From positions 528 to 64,527 of the forward strand of contig NZ_MJAJ01000005.1 of the NCBI RefSeq assembly GCF_001746365.1: 64,000 bases of DNA. The letters are read 5' to 3'. The DNA comes from Streptomyces sp. LUP30 (lineage in GTDB: Bacteria; Actinomycetota; Actinomycetes; Streptomycetales; Streptomycetaceae). Each line of letters opens with the position of its first letter. The first letter of the stretch is position 1. The notes below the pieces were generated by a model. It did not search any database. It saw only the letters and a list, made by a program, of their open reading frames with translations, and was not told where the DNA came from. The position numbers were made by a program, and so were the translations under genes. Shown in pieces: positions 1 to 8,981 of this stretch.

Positions 1-225
1 GTGGCGGGGGCGGCCTTGCAGGGCGGCGCCCAGGCGGCGTTCGGAGAGGCCGAGGCCGTAGTGGGGTGCGGTGTCGAAGTACCGGATTCCGGCGTCCCAG
101 GCCGCGTCGACGGCGGCTGCCGCGTCGGCGGGCGGGGTGACGCGGTAGAGGTTGCCGATCACGGACGCCCCGAAGCCGAGCGTGGTGAGCGCGACGGGCG
201 TGTGGTGGATCTTCCGCTGGTGCAA
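1..225 (-). CDS. Aldo/keto reductase, N-terminal part (3' end outside window)
   Basis: The first 75 residues of an aldo/keto reductase are present; the gene runs off the left edge. The pattern GIRYFDTAPHYG followed by GLSERRLG is the family's N-terminal NAD(P)-binding/active-site signature, including the catalytic Asp and Tyr. A TTG start at 223-225 is chosen because GGAG stands 7 bases before it and the family motif begins about 14 residues in. It follows the sugar kinase by 46 bases on the same strand, so it is probably the distal gene of the fucose operon. Members in such clusters oxidise L-fucose or handle L-lactaldehyde; which applies here is inference. Confidence 0.85.
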   Translation of the reverse strand, partial: MHQRKIHHTPVALTTLGFGASVIGNLYRVTPPADAAAAVDAAWDAGIRYFDTAPHYGLGLSERRLGAALQGRPRH

Positions 226-271
226 GGCGTGCTCCTACGTGCTCCTGGAGGGCGGGCGAGCGGGGTGCCCG

Positions 272-1234
272 TCAGCGTCTGACGTGGGCCGACCCGCCCG
301 CGATGAGGGCCTCGACCTCGGCGAGCGAGGCCATGGAGACATCGCCGGGCGTGGTCAGGCCGGCCGCGAAGCCGTCGCCGGAGCCGATGCGGTCCAGGAC
401 CTGCAAGCCGGACATCTGTGGGCCGCGGACGAACCCGGCACGTGCCGACCAGGCGGCGGAGGACCAGTCGTTGACCCCGGCAGAGGGCACTTCCCGCAAG
501 GTCGTCGCGAGCACCTCGGCTCGGGGCAGCAGCCCGGCCACTTCGACGAGGGCGTCCTGCACCTCGTCCGCCTCGACCCGCAGCACCCCCGGGCGGGGTC
601 CGGCCAGGCCCAGGGCGCCCACGACGACATCGGCCTGGCGAGCGAGCCGCAGGTCGGTCTCACGGGCGGCTTCGGCGCCGCCCCGGCCCGCCCACAGGCT
701 GGGGCGGTAGTTGGGGTCGTAGGAGACGGTCACGCCGTGGCGGCGGGCGGCGGCCATGGCCTCGTCGGCGACGTCCGCGGTGGTGTCGGAGAGGCCGGCG
801 AAGATGCCGCCGGTGTGGAACCAGCGCACGCCCGTCGCGAAGACGGCGTCCCAGTCGACGTCCCCCTTGCGCAACTGGGAGACGGCCGTGCCCGCGCGGT
901 CGCTGACGCCGAGGGCGCCGCGGATGCCGTAGCCGCGTTCGACGAAGTTCAGGCCGTTGCGGACGGTGCGGCCGATGCCGTCGTCGGGCGTCCAGCGGAT
1001 CAGCGACGCGTCGACGCCGCCCTGGAGGATCAGATCCTCGACGAGCCTGCCCACGGCGTTGTCGGCCAGTGCGGTGACGACGGCCGTGCGCAGGCCGAAG
1101 CAGCGGCGCAGTCCGCGGGCGACGTTGTACTCGCCGCCGCCTTCCCAGACCTGGAAGGTGCGGGCGGTGCGGATGCGCCCCTCGCCCGGGTCGAAGCGCA
1201 GCATCACCTCGCCCAGGGCCACCACGTCGGTCAC
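272..1234 (-). CDS. PfkB-family sugar kinase with two internal deletions
   Basis: A 320-residue ribokinase/2-keto-3-deoxy-gluconate kinase-like protein opening VTDVVALGEVMLRF, with the GSGDGFAAG motif containing the catalytic Asp near the C-terminus. The GTG start overlaps the upstream aldolase stop by 4 bases (GTGA). Two segments usual in this subfamily are absent. The conserved Asn-Glu-Glu-Asp-Phe stretch expected after ADVVVG is missing (the chain passes straight into ALGLAGP). About 25-30 residues are missing between GSGDGFAAGL and TTPGD, where the helix following the catalytic Asp should be. Both losses keep frame. Relatives are about 345 residues. The second loss removes part of the nucleotide-binding fold, so the product may be inactive. 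Confidence 0.8.
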   Translation of the reverse strand: MTDVVALGEVMLRFDPGEGRIRTARTFQVWEGGGEYNVARGLRRCFGLRTAVVTALADNAVGRLVEDLILQGGVDASLIRWTPDDGIGRTVRNGLNFVERGYGIRGALGVSDRAGTAVSQLRKGDVDWDAVFATGVRWFHTGGIFAGLSDTTADVADEAMAAARRHGVTVSYDPNYRPSLWAGRGGAEAARETDLRLARQADVVVGALGLAGPRPGVLRVEADEVQDALVEVAGLLPRAEVLATTLREVPSAGVNDWSSAAWSARAGFVRGPQMSGLQVLDRIGSGDGFAAGLTTPGDVSMASLAEVEALIAGGSAHVRR

Positions 1235-1872
1235 GGCGTGCTCCTGTCCACGGCCTCTGCGGTCAGCCGGCGGATCTCCTCGTACTCGCCCCGCTGCAGA
1301 TGGGCGGGGGTGGCCATCCAGCTGCCGCCGACGGCGAGGACAGCACGCTCGGCGAGGTAGGCCGACAGGCGCGGAGCATCGATGCCGCCCGTCGGCACGA
1401 ACCGCGCCTGGGGGAAGGGCGCGGCGAGGGCGCGCAGCATCGGGATGCCGCCGAGCGGTTCGGCGGGGAAGAGCTTGACGGTGTCCAGGCCGGCGCGCAG
1501 CGCGCGCATCAGCTCGGTGGCGGATGCGATGCCGGGCACCACGGGCACTCCCAGCTCGCTGCACTTGGCGATGACTTCCTCGTCGAAGCCGGGGGAGACG
1601 ACGAAGCGGGCCCCGGCGGCCACGGCCCGTTCCGCCTGCTCGGGGGTGAGGACCGTCCCGGCGCCGACGGTGAGGGCGCCGTGGGCGGCCATCGTCTTGA
1701 GCACCTGCTCGGCGTCCGGGGTGCGGAAGGTGACTTCGGCGCACCGGGCGCCGCCCGCCGCGAGCGCGTCGGCCAGCGGGCCGGCGCTCCCCGGGGACGG
1801 CACGGTCAGCACCGGCAGGACGCGGGCGCCGTCCAGCATGGAGGCCAGGTCGGTGGTCGCGTCGGTGGTCAT
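1231..1872 (-). CDS. KDPG/KHG-type 2-keto-3-deoxy sugar-acid aldolase
   Basis: A class I aldolase of 213 residues, normal for the family. It carries the Schiff-base lysine K133 in TVKLFPAE, the catalytic Glu46 in AEVTFR, and the GAGTV strand. It cleaves 2-keto-3-deoxy acids to pyruvate and an aldehyde. In a fucose cluster the likely substrate is 2-keto-3-deoxy-L-fuconate, giving pyruvate and L-lactaldehyde; that acid lacks a 6-hydroxyl, so 6-phosphorylation cannot precede cleavage. The ATG overlaps the SDR stop by 4 bases (ATGA) and the stop overlaps the kinase start. The residues support aldolase; substrate is inferred from context. Confidence 0.85.
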   Translation of the reverse strand: MTTDATTDLASMLDGARVLPVLTVPSPGSAGPLADALAAGGARCAEVTFRTPDAEQVLKTMAAHGALTVGAGTVLTPEQAERAVAAGARFVVSPGFDEEVIAKCSELGVPVVPGIASATELMRALRAGLDTVKLFPAEPLGGIPMLRALAAPFPQARFVPTGGIDAPRLSAYLAERAVLAVGGSWMATPAHLQRGEYEEIRRLTAEAVDRSTP

Positions 1873-2630
1873 CGGCCGAGCCATCCGCCGTCGACGGGCA
1901 GGACGACGCCGTGGACGTAGGCGGCCGCGTCGGATGCGAGGAAGACGGTGGCCCCGGCGAGGTCGTCGGCCTCGCCCCAGCGTGCGGCCGGGATCCGGTC
2001 CAGGATCGCCCTGCTGCGCACGGGGTCGTCCTGGAGGGCCTGGGTGTTGTCGGTGGCGATGTAGCCGGGAGCGATGGCGTTGACGTTCACACCGTGCGGG
2101 GCCCACTCGTTGGCCAGCGCCTTGGTCAGACCGGCGACACCGTGCTTGGCGGCCGTGTAACCGGGCACGGTGATACCGCCCTGGAAACTGAGCAGCGACG
2201 CCGTGAAGATGATCTTTCCCTGGCCGCGGGCCACCATCGACGAGCCGACCGCCCGCGACAGGGCGAACTGGGCACTCAGGTTCACCTGCAACACCAACTC
2301 CCAGTCAGCGTCGCTGTGTCCGGCGGCCGGAGCGCGGCGGATCGTGCCCGCGTTGTTGACCAGGATGTCCACCGGACGCTCCCGCCCCGCCAGGTCCGCG
2401 CCCAGCGCCCGGACGGCTTCGGGATCGGCGAAGTCGGCGCGGATCGCCTCGAACGTGCGGCCCGCGGCCAGGACGTCCTTCTCCACCGCGCTGCCGGCGG
2501 ACTCCAGGCCGGCGCTGACGCCGATCACGTCCGCGCCGGCCCGGGCGAGGGCGCGGGCCATGGCCCGGCCGATGCCACGCCGCGCCCCGGTGACGACGGC
2601 GAGCTTCCCGGTCAGATCGAAGACGCTCAT
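1869..2630 (-). CDS. KduD-like SDR family oxidoreductase
   Basis: Classical short-chain dehydrogenase of 253 residues. The nucleotide site TGARRGIG is at about 14-21, NNAG at 92-95, and the catalytic Ser145, Tyr158 and Lys162 lie in TASLLSF and GYTAAKHG. The segment VNVNAIAPGYIATDNT and the DGGWL ending closely match the 2-deoxy-D-gluconate 3-dehydrogenase (KduD) and 2-keto-3-deoxy-L-fuconate dehydrogenase groups. It overlaps the alcohol dehydrogenase stop by 4 bases. In this operon it could oxidise 2-keto-3-deoxy-L-fuconate to the 2,4-diketo acid, an alternative to direct aldol cleavage. Confidence 0.85.
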   Translation of the reverse strand: MSVFDLTGKLAVVTGARRGIGRAMARALARAGADVIGVSAGLESAGSAVEKDVLAAGRTFEAIRADFADPEAVRALGADLAGRERPVDILVNNAGTIRRAPAAGHSDADWELVLQVNLSAQFALSRAVGSSMVARGQGKIIFTASLLSFQGGITVPGYTAAKHGVAGLTKALANEWAPHGVNVNAIAPGYIATDNTQALQDDPVRSRAILDRIPAARWGEADDLAGATVFLASDAAAYVHGVVLPVDGGWLGR

Positions 2631-3670
2631 ACGGCCGCCCCCTGGGTGTCGTCGGTGCAGTCCACGAGGATCTTCATCACGTCGCCGCCGCCCTCCAGCG
2701 CCTCGAACGCGGCGGGCGCCTGCGTGAGCGGGACGACCTTGCTGATCAGCCGCCCGGCCGCGACCGTCCCGTCCGCGACCAGCGCCACCGCCTTCTCGAA
2801 ATCCGCACGCTCGTACAACCGGGCCCCCACCAGCGTGAGCTCACGCCAGAAGAAGCGGTGCAGGTTCACCTCGCGCGGGCGGGGGTGGATCGCCACCAGA
2901 CACAGCCGGCCACGCACACCCAGGACGTCGACGGCCGTGTCCACACCGCCCTGTGCGCCGGAGACCTCGAACGCGACGTCCGCGCCGGCGTCACCGGTCC
3001 ACTGCCGGACCAGCTCGGGCAGGTCGCCGTCGGCCGGATCCCACGCCGTCAGCCCCAACTCCTCGGCCAGCAGACGCCGGTGGGGGCTCAGCTCCACCAC
3101 CCGCACCTCGGCTCCGGCCGCCCGGGCGACCAGCGCGATGAGGACGCCGACCGGGCCGCCCCCGACCACGACGGCCTTCTCGCCTTCGCGGACCTGGGCC
3201 CGGCCCACGTCGTGCACCGCGACCGCGGTCGGCTCCACAAGCGCGGCGTGGTCCAGCGGGAGGTCGCCGGGCAGCCGAACGAGGGTCGTGGCGGGGACGG
3301 TCCAGCGCTGCTGCATCGCGCCCGGGGAGTCGATGCCGATGAAGTCCAGGTGCTGGCAGATGTGCTGATGCCCTGCCCGACAGGCCGGGCAGGTGTCGTC
3401 CCAGCGAAGCGGCATGACGGTGACCGCGTCACCGGGCGCCCAGCCCTCCACTCCTGCGCCCACGCGCACGATCCGGCCGGACATCTCGTGTCCGAGCACG
3501 GCGGGTGTCGACACCCGGGCGTCCATGTCGCCGTGGAAGATGTGCAGGTCGGTGCCGCAGATACCTACGTAGGCAGGGGCGATCTCCACCTGGCCGGGGC
3601 CGGGGGCCGGGTTCTCGACGGGCGCGGTGTCCAGGGTGCGGGCGGTGAGGTAACGGACGGCGAGAGTCAT
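2627..3670 (-). CDS. Zinc-dependent medium-chain dehydrogenase
   Basis: A 347-residue GroES/Rossmann zinc dehydrogenase. Catalytic zinc ligands C38 and H61/E62 (GHE) are present, as is the Rossmann glycine motif GGGPVGV. The structural-zinc lobe has only three Cys (94, 97, 105); the usual first Cys is replaced by Asp91, a substitution known in the superfamily that may still hold zinc. Relatives oxidise polyols or sugars such as L-idonate, sorbitol and threonine. In this cluster it is a candidate L-fucose (or L-lactaldehyde) dehydrogenase, shared with the aldo/keto reductase at the window edge. The start overlaps the FucU-like gene by 4 bases. Confidence 0.85.
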   Translation of the reverse strand: MTLAVRYLTARTLDTAPVENPAPGPGQVEIAPAYVGICGTDLHIFHGDMDARVSTPAVLGHEMSGRIVRVGAGVEGWAPGDAVTVMPLRWDDTCPACRAGHQHICQHLDFIGIDSPGAMQQRWTVPATTLVRLPGDLPLDHAALVEPTAVAVHDVGRAQVREGEKAVVVGGGPVGVLIALVARAAGAEVRVVELSPHRRLLAEELGLTAWDPADGDLPELVRQWTGDAGADVAFEVSGAQGGVDTAVDVLGVRGRLCLVAIHPRPREVNLHRFFWRELTLVGARLYERADFEKAVALVADGTVAAGRLISKVVPLTQAPAAFEALEGGGDVMKILVDCTDDTQGAAV

Positions 3671-4104
3671 CGTGAGGTCAGGGTCCCTTCAGCGCGGACG
3701 CCGATGGTCAGCAGCAGGTTGGCGTAGGTGCGGGTGTCGGCGGTGACGATGGCCAGCGCCAGGTCGGGCGAGCGGGCGGCGTCGTAGAACGCGAAGCGTC
3801 CGAGCGTGTCGACCGGGAGCGGCGCCAGCATCGAGCGGTACTCGGCGATGGCGGGCGGCTCCGGCTCGCCCTCGGGCGGCACCATCACATGGGCCGCCTC
3901 CACGGGCAGGGCGCGCAGGAGGACGTCGAGCACGGTCGTGACGTCCAGCAGGCCGGGGGCCAGGTTGAGGTGGACGGTGCGGGCGCGCTCGCCGGTGGCG
4001 GTGCTCGCGGGGTAGTGGCCGTCGGCGAGCAGCACGCGGGCGCCGTGGCCGGCGCCGGCGAGGGATTCGAGGATCCCGGGGTGCAGCAGTTCCGTCAGCA
4101 GCAC
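3667..4104 (-). CDS. fucU: RbsD/FucU-family sugar mutarotase
   Basis: A 145-residue RbsD/FucU protein. It opens with HPGILESLAGAGHGARVLLAD, the HP...GHG...D pattern of the family, and ends with a TADTRTYAN segment supplying the conserved Tyr/Asn. The enzyme interconverts anomers of free sugars such as L-fucose, feeding the beta-anomer to the dehydrogenase. The GTG start is supported by AAGGAG six bases upstream; it lies inside the 3' end of the broken amidohydrolase gene (10-base overlap). Family membership is clear; L-fucose rather than D-ribose is inferred from the adjacent fuconate dehydratase and the nearby fucosidase. Confidence 0.8.
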   Translation of the reverse strand: MLLTELLHPGILESLAGAGHGARVLLADGHYPASTATGERARTVHLNLAPGLLDVTTVLDVLLRALPVEAAHVMVPPEGEPEPPAIAEYRSMLAPLPVDTLGRFAFYDAARSPDLALAIVTADTRTYANLLLTIGVRAEGTLTSR

Positions 4105-4914
4105 GGCGTCGTCTCCTTCGTCGTGTCGGGGGTCAGGCGGTAGAAGGCGGTCGCGGTGCCGGCGAGCACCGCGTGGATCTCGGTGGCGGAGCAGCCGTGC
4201 AGGAGTTCCTCGACGGTGGCGGCCCAGCGGTTCCAGCCGCCCGCGAGGTTCGCGACCGGCCAGTCGGAGCCGAACATCAGCCGGTCGGGGCCGAAGGCGG
4301 AGAGCAGGACGTCCCACACCGGGCGGATGTCGTCGACGGTCCACTTCTCGTGGTCCGCCTCGGTGATCAGCCCCGACACCTTGCAGACCACCTGCGGGTG
4401 TGCGGCCAGCAGGCGCAACCGGCTCTCCCAGTCGGCCAGTTCACCGTCGGCGATCGACGGCCAGCACGTCGTAGCCGAGCCCGCGCTCGCCGATCGCTTT
4501 CAACGCCCTTTCGACCTGCGGCCGTTGGAGCCAGTGCGGGTCAGGCTCACCCTGCACGACATGGCGTACGCCCCGCAGGTGGCGGCCGCCGGGGCCGCTC
4601 TGCAGGTCGTCGAGCACGTCGCCGACCGCCGGGGACGTCAGGTCCGCCCAGCCGACGACGGCGCCGATGAGCGGGTCGCCGTCGGCCAGAGCGAGGAGGT
4701 CGCGTGTCTCGGGCACGGACGCGATGCACTGGACGACCACCGTGTTCGTCAGTCGCCGTCCCGTGATCGGCCTGGTCGCGGCCGTGCGCAGGTCGGCGGT
4801 GCCGAAGGTGCGGCGGATCGGTTCGTGACCGGGCTCGTCCAGCCAGGGTTGCGGCCGGACGGCGAGGTCCCATACATGGTGGTGGGCGTCGACGAGGGCC
4901 CGGGGGTCAGACAC
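4095..4914 (-). pseudogene. Amidohydrolase-2 family lactonase, frameshifted with internal loss
   Basis: The N-terminal half begins at ATG 4914 with VDAHHHVWD, the metal-binding H-x-H motif, and stops after GYDVLAVDRRR (stop at 4441-4443). The C-terminal half continues in another frame with ELADWESRLRLLAAHP and contains GSDWPVANL, the conserved metal/catalytic Asp. Between the halves, relatives have roughly 25-30 more residues including a conserved LDHxGKP-type His strand; those are absent and the frame changes at about 4441-4462. In L-fucose pathways this family hydrolyses L-fucono-lactone. As it stands the gene cannot make a full enzyme; the lactone could open spontaneously or by another enzyme. 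A sequencing or assembly fault is the alternative. Confidence 0.75.
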
Positions 4915-6232
4915 GGGCTGCCCAGACGGGGCCGTCGGGGTAGGTGTACTCCTTGAGGGACTCGGGGTGCATCTGCGCGCTCAGTCCCGGGAGCGTCGGC
5001 GCCAGGTAGTGCCCTTCGACGATGCGGACGGGATCGACGAAGTGCTCGTGCAGGTGGTCGACGTATTCGATGACACGGTCCTCGGTGGTGCCGGAGACGG
5101 CGACGTAGTCGAACATCGACAGGTGCTGCACCATCTCGCACAGGCCGACTCCGCCCGCGTGCGGGCAGACCGGCACGCCGTACTTCGCGGCGAGCAGCAG
5201 GATCGCGATGTTCTCGTTGACGCCGCCGACCCGGGCGGAGTCGATCTGCACGATGTCCACCGCGCCGGCCTGGAGGAGCTGCTTGAAGACGACCCGGTTG
5301 GCGATGTGTTCGCCGGTGGCGACCTTGATGGGGCTGACCGCCTTGCGGACGGCGGCGTGGCCGAGGATGTCGTCGGGTGAGGTGGGTTCCTCGATCCAGT
5401 ACGGGTCGTAGGGGGCGAGGGCGCGCATCCACTCGATGGCGGGGGCGACGTCCCATCGCTGGTTGGCGTCGACGGCGATCCGGATGTCCGGGCCGACCGC
5501 CTCGCGGGCGGTGCGCATACGCCGTATGTCGTCCTCGAGGTCGGCGCCGACCTTCAGCTTGATCTGGGTGAAGCCGTCGGCGACGGCCTCGCGGGCGAGA
5601 CGGGCCAGCTTCTCGTCGGAGTAGCCGAGCCAGCCGGGTGTGGTGGTGTAGGCGGGGTAGCCCTGGTCCAGCAGGTGGCCGACGCGCTGTGCGCGGCCCG
5701 GCTCGGCGCGGCGCAGGATCTGCAGGGCGTCCTCGGGGGTGAGGGCGTCGCTGAGCCAGCGGAAGTCGACCTGGGCGACGAGGTCCTCGGGTGACATCTC
5801 ACCGAGGAAGCGCCAGACGGGCTTGCCCGCGCGCTTGGCGGCGAGGTCCCAGGCGGCGTTGACGACGGCGCCGGTCGCCATGTGGATGGCGCCCTTCTCC
5901 GGTCCCAGCCACCGCAGTTGGGGGTCGTGGACGAGCGAGCGGGAGAAGCCGCCGAGGTCGCCGCAGACCTCCTCGACGGGCCGGCCCACCACGTGCGGGG
6001 CCAGGGCCGCGATGGCGGCGGCCTGGACGTCGTTGCCGCGGCCGGTGGTGAAGGCCAGGGCGTGGCCCTCGAGTCCGTCGCCGGCGTCGGTGCGCAGCAC
6101 GACGTAGGCGGCGGAGTAGTCGGGTTCGGGGTTCATCGCGTCCGACCCGTCCAGGTGTTCGGACGTCGGGAAACGCACGTCCAGCACGTCCAGGGCGGTG
6201 ATGCGGGCGGATGAGGGCACGGTGGAGGACAT
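4907..6232 (-). CDS. L-fuconate dehydratase (enolase superfamily)
   Basis: A 441-residue enolase-superfamily enzyme of the mandelate-racemase subgroup. Visible residues are the K225-x-K227 pair in IKLKVG, metal ligands D255 (VDAN), E281 (WIEEP) and E308 (ATGEH), and H358 in CPHAGG. The N-terminus matches the fuconate dehydratase/ENOSF1 type, including [15 protein letters not shown]. It dehydrates L-fuconate to 2-keto-3-deoxy-L-fuconate. This is the most specific assignment in the island and fixes the pathway as non-phosphorylative L-fucose breakdown. It is 94 bases downstream of the permease gene and its stop overlaps the amidohydrolase start by 8 bases. Confidence 0.92.
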   Translation of the reverse strand: MSSTVPSSARITALDVLDVRFPTSEHLDGSDAMNPEPDYSAAYVVLRTDAGDGLEGHALAFTTGRGNDVQAAAIAALAPHVVGRPVEEVCGDLGGFSRSLVHDPQLRWLGPEKGAIHMATGAVVNAAWDLAAKRAGKPVWRFLGEMSPEDLVAQVDFRWLSDALTPEDALQILRRAEPGRAQRVGHLLDQGYPAYTTTPGWLGYSDEKLARLAREAVADGFTQIKLKVGADLEDDIRRMRTAREAVGPDIRIAVDANQRWDVAPAIEWMRALAPYDPYWIEEPTSPDDILGHAAVRKAVSPIKVATGEHIANRVVFKQLLQAGAVDIVQIDSARVGGVNENIAILLLAAKYGVPVCPHAGGVGLCEMVQHLSMFDYVAVSGTTEDRVIEYVDHLHEHFVDPVRIVEGHYLAPTLPGLSAQMHPESLKEYTYPDGPVWAARV

Positions 6233-6326
6233 GGCGGCAACTCCTGTGAGGGGAAAGGGGGAATCGGTCCCCTGGCGAAGAGACTCGTACGTGGCGCGGG
6301 TCGGGCGGCCGGTGAGGCCGCCCGGG

Positions 6327-7370
6327 TCACTCCTGGACCTTGCCGCCGGTGATGCGGGAGATGGCGAGGGCGACCAGGATGATCAGGCCGTTGAGTGCGC
6401 CGATCCACTGGGCGGGTACGCCGCCGAGCGTGAGCACGTTCTGGATCATGAAGAGCAGGAGGATGCCGCAGAACGCGCCGAACATGGTGCCTTTGCCGCC
6501 GTTGAGGCTGATCCCGCCGATGACGGCGGCGGCGAAGACGGTGAAGATGTAGCCGTTGCCCTGCGCGGAGGCGACGGAGGCGAGGCGTCCGGAGAGCAGC
6601 AGTCCGGCGAGGGCGGCGAGCACGCTGCCGGTGACGATGACGATCCACAGGACCCGGTCGGTGCGGATGCCGGCTGCCTTGGCGGCGTCGACGTTGCCGC
6701 CGATGGCGTAGAGGGAGCGCCCGAAGCTGGTCCAGCCGAGCACCACGATCGCGACGGCGAACAGGGCCAGGCAGATCCAGATGGACGCGGGCATCCCGAA
6801 CCATTGGGCGGTGCCGAGGTAGATCATCGACTGCGGCAGCTGGAAGAAGGTCTGGCCGCCGGAGATGCCGGTGAGGACACCGCGCAGCACGATCAGCATG
6901 CCGAGGGTGACGATGAACCCGTTGAGGCCGAAGCGGATGATCAGCAGGGCGTTGATCACGCCGACGAGCGCGCCCACGGCCAGGGTGACGAGGATGGCGC
7001 AGGCGCCGGGGAGGAGTCCGAGTCCATGGCCGGCGCCGACGGGCACCACCAGCCAGGCCGCGACACCGGGTGCGAGGCCCATGGTGGACTCGAGCGACAG
7101 GTCCATCTTCTTGACGATCAGGATCATCGTCTGGGCGAGGACCAGCAGGGCCATCTCGGACATGGTCTGCAGGACGTTGATGAGGTTGTCGGCCTGCAGG
7201 AAGACCGGGTTGACGATCTGTCCCACGATCGCGATGACGACGATGGCCGGGACGAGCGCGAGGTCGCGCAGCCGGGCCAGGGGTATCCGGCCGCCGAGCA
7301 GCGCGGTCCGCTTCGCCCCGGGTTCCGGGGCCTTGGCCGCGGCGGTGTCCGCGAGGACGGTTTCAGGCAT
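6327..7370 (-). CDS. Sugar ABC transporter permease (RbsC-like)
   Basis: A 347-residue integral membrane protein with about nine or ten hydrophobic segments. It has the BPD_transp_2 patterns [20 protein letters not shown] and [16 protein letters not shown] (usually GGxSxxGGxG), typical of ribose/xylose/rhamnose-type permeases. It forms the membrane channel for the ATPase encoded immediately upstream, whose stop overlaps this start by 8 bases. The cytosolic N-terminus of about 40 residues is low complexity. L-fucose (or fucosides) is the predicted substrate from operon context. Confidence 0.9.
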   Translation of the reverse strand: MPETVLADTAAAKAPEPGAKRTALLGGRIPLARLRDLALVPAIVVIAIVGQIVNPVFLQADNLINVLQTMSEMALLVLAQTMILIVKKMDLSLESTMGLAPGVAAWLVVPVGAGHGLGLLPGACAILVTLAVGALVGVINALLIIRFGLNGFIVTLGMLIVLRGVLTGISGGQTFFQLPQSMIYLGTAQWFGMPASIWICLALFAVAIVVLGWTSFGRSLYAIGGNVDAAKAAGIRTDRVLWIVIVTGSVLAALAGLLLSGRLASVASAQGNGYIFTVFAAAVIGGISLNGGKGTMFGAFCGILLLFMIQNVLTLGGVPAQWIGALNGLIILVALAISRITGGKVQE

Positions 7371-8925
7371 CGAGGTCCACTCCTTCCATCGCGGCCACGA
7401 GGTCGTGGTCGTGCCAGCCGCGGGCGATCTCTGAGGTCACACGGCCCTGGAACATCACCAGGACCCGGTCGCACATGCGCAGGTCGTCGAGTTCGTCGGA
7501 GGCGATGAGCACTCCGGTGCCGGTCCGCGCGGTCTCCTCGACCTTGCCGAGGAGGAACTCCTTGGAGCGCACGTCCACGCCCGCTGTCGGGTTGATCAGG
7601 ACCAGCAGTCTGGGGTCGTCGGCCAGGGCGCGGGCCATGACGACCTTCTGCTGGTTGCCTCCGGACAGGGAGGAGACGGGCAGTTCGGGGCCGGGGGTCT
7701 TGATCGCGAGGTTCTCGATCATGGCCCCGGCGAGCCGGTCGCGTCGGCCGCGGCTCAGGAACCCGTGGGGGCCCAGCCGATTCGGCACGGACAGGGTGGC
7801 GTTGTCCGCGATCGACATGCCGGGGACGAAGCCCTGGTGGTGGCGGTCCTGCGGGACGAATCCGGCGCCGGCGGCGAGCGCCGCAGGCACACTGCCCGGC
7901 CGGGGGCGGATCCCCGCGATCTCCACGCCGCCCGCCGCTGCGGCCCGCAGCCCTACGACGGTCTCGGCGACCTCGGTGCGGCCGCTGCCGGCGGCGCCCG
8001 CGAGGCCGACGATCTCGCCGGCCCCGACCTGGAAACTGACCTCGTCGTACCCGTCGCCGCTCAGCGTGCGGACACTCAGCGCGGCCGTGGCGCCGGGGTC
8101 GAGGGTGGCGGCCCGTTCCTCGCGCCGGTCGGCCGCCGCCTCGCCGGTCATCGCGGCGACCAGTTCGGTGCGGGGGAGGTCGGTGACCGGCGCGGTCAGG
8201 ATGTGCCGGGCGTCGCGGAACACCGTCACCATGTCGCAGATCTCGTAGACCTCCTGGAGATGGTGGCTGATGAACAGGAAGGTCACGCCCTGGCGTTGCA
8301 GGTCGCGTATGCGGTCGAAGAGGCGGTTGATGGCCGCACCGTCGAGCTGAGCGGTCGGCTCGTCGAGGATGATGAACCGCGCGCCGAAGGACAGCGCCCG
8401 GGCGATCTCGACGAACTGCCGCTGCTCGACGCTCAGATCGACCGCCGGGGTCTGCGGGTCGACGTCCACCGACCAGGTCGACAGCAGGTCCTGTGCGCGG
8501 CGGCGGGTGGCGTGCCAGCTGATCAGGCGGCCGGCTCCGCGGTCGTGCCGGTTCAGGAAGAGGTTCTCGGCGACGGTCAGCGTGGGGATGATCGTGGACT
8601 TCTGGTAGACGCAGGCCACGCGTCGCCGCCAGGCGTCGCGGTCGCTGAGCCGGGGCGCCGGCTCGCCGCCGAAGGTCACCGTTCCCTCGTCGGCGGCGTG
8701 AAGACCCGTGAGGACCGACACCAGCGTCGACTTTCCGGCTCCGTTGCGGCCGACGAGGGCGTGGGTCTCGCCGGGCCTGATGGTGATCCGGGCGCCGTCG
8801 AGGGCCACCGTCGGACCGAATCGTTTGACTATGCCCGTCGCCTCGACGACGGGCGGGTCCGCGGGCGCCCGTCCGCCGCCCGCCGGGGCGGGCACGGGGG
8901 TGACTGCTCGCTCCCCTTCGCTCAT
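7363..8925 (-). CDS. Sugar ABC transporter ATP-binding protein (RbsA-like, two NBDs)
   Basis: A tandem ATPase of 520 residues. NBD1 has an intact Walker A (GRNGAGKST), a signature LSVEQRQFVEIARAL and Walker B IILDEPTAQLD. NBD2 has the degenerate P-loop GAAGSGRTE, signature LSGGNQQKVVMARAL and a Walker B reading VLINPTAGVD, in which Glu is replaced by Asn. One competent and one degenerate site is the normal state in this sugar-transport class. The start MSEGERAV at 8925 is preferred; an in-frame ATG at 8958 (MPTAHEN) is possible but has no better ribosome site. It powers import with the permease and the lipoprotein. Confidence 0.9.
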   Translation of the reverse strand: MSEGERAVTPVPAPAGGGRAPADPPVVEATGIVKRFGPTVALDGARITIRPGETHALVGRNGAGKSTLVSVLTGLHAADEGTVTFGGEPAPRLSDRDAWRRRVACVYQKSTIIPTLTVAENLFLNRHDRGAGRLISWHATRRRAQDLLSTWSVDVDPQTPAVDLSVEQRQFVEIARALSFGARFIILDEPTAQLDGAAINRLFDRIRDLQRQGVTFLFISHHLQEVYEICDMVTVFRDARHILTAPVTDLPRTELVAAMTGEAAADRREERAATLDPGATAALSVRTLSGDGYDEVSFQVGAGEIVGLAGAAGSGRTEVAETVVGLRAAAAGGVEIAGIRPRPGSVPAALAAGAGFVPQDRHHQGFVPGMSIADNATLSVPNRLGPHGFLSRGRRDRLAGAMIENLAIKTPGPELPVSSLSGGNQQKVVMARALADDPRLLVLINPTAGVDVRSKEFLLGKVEETARTGTGVLIASDELDDLRMCDRVLVMFQGRVTSEIARGWHDHDLVAAMEGVDLDA

Positions 8926-8981
8926 CTCAACCGCCTTGTTCTCGTGAGCCGTTGGCATTACCGGTGAGAAAGCCGGAGGGG

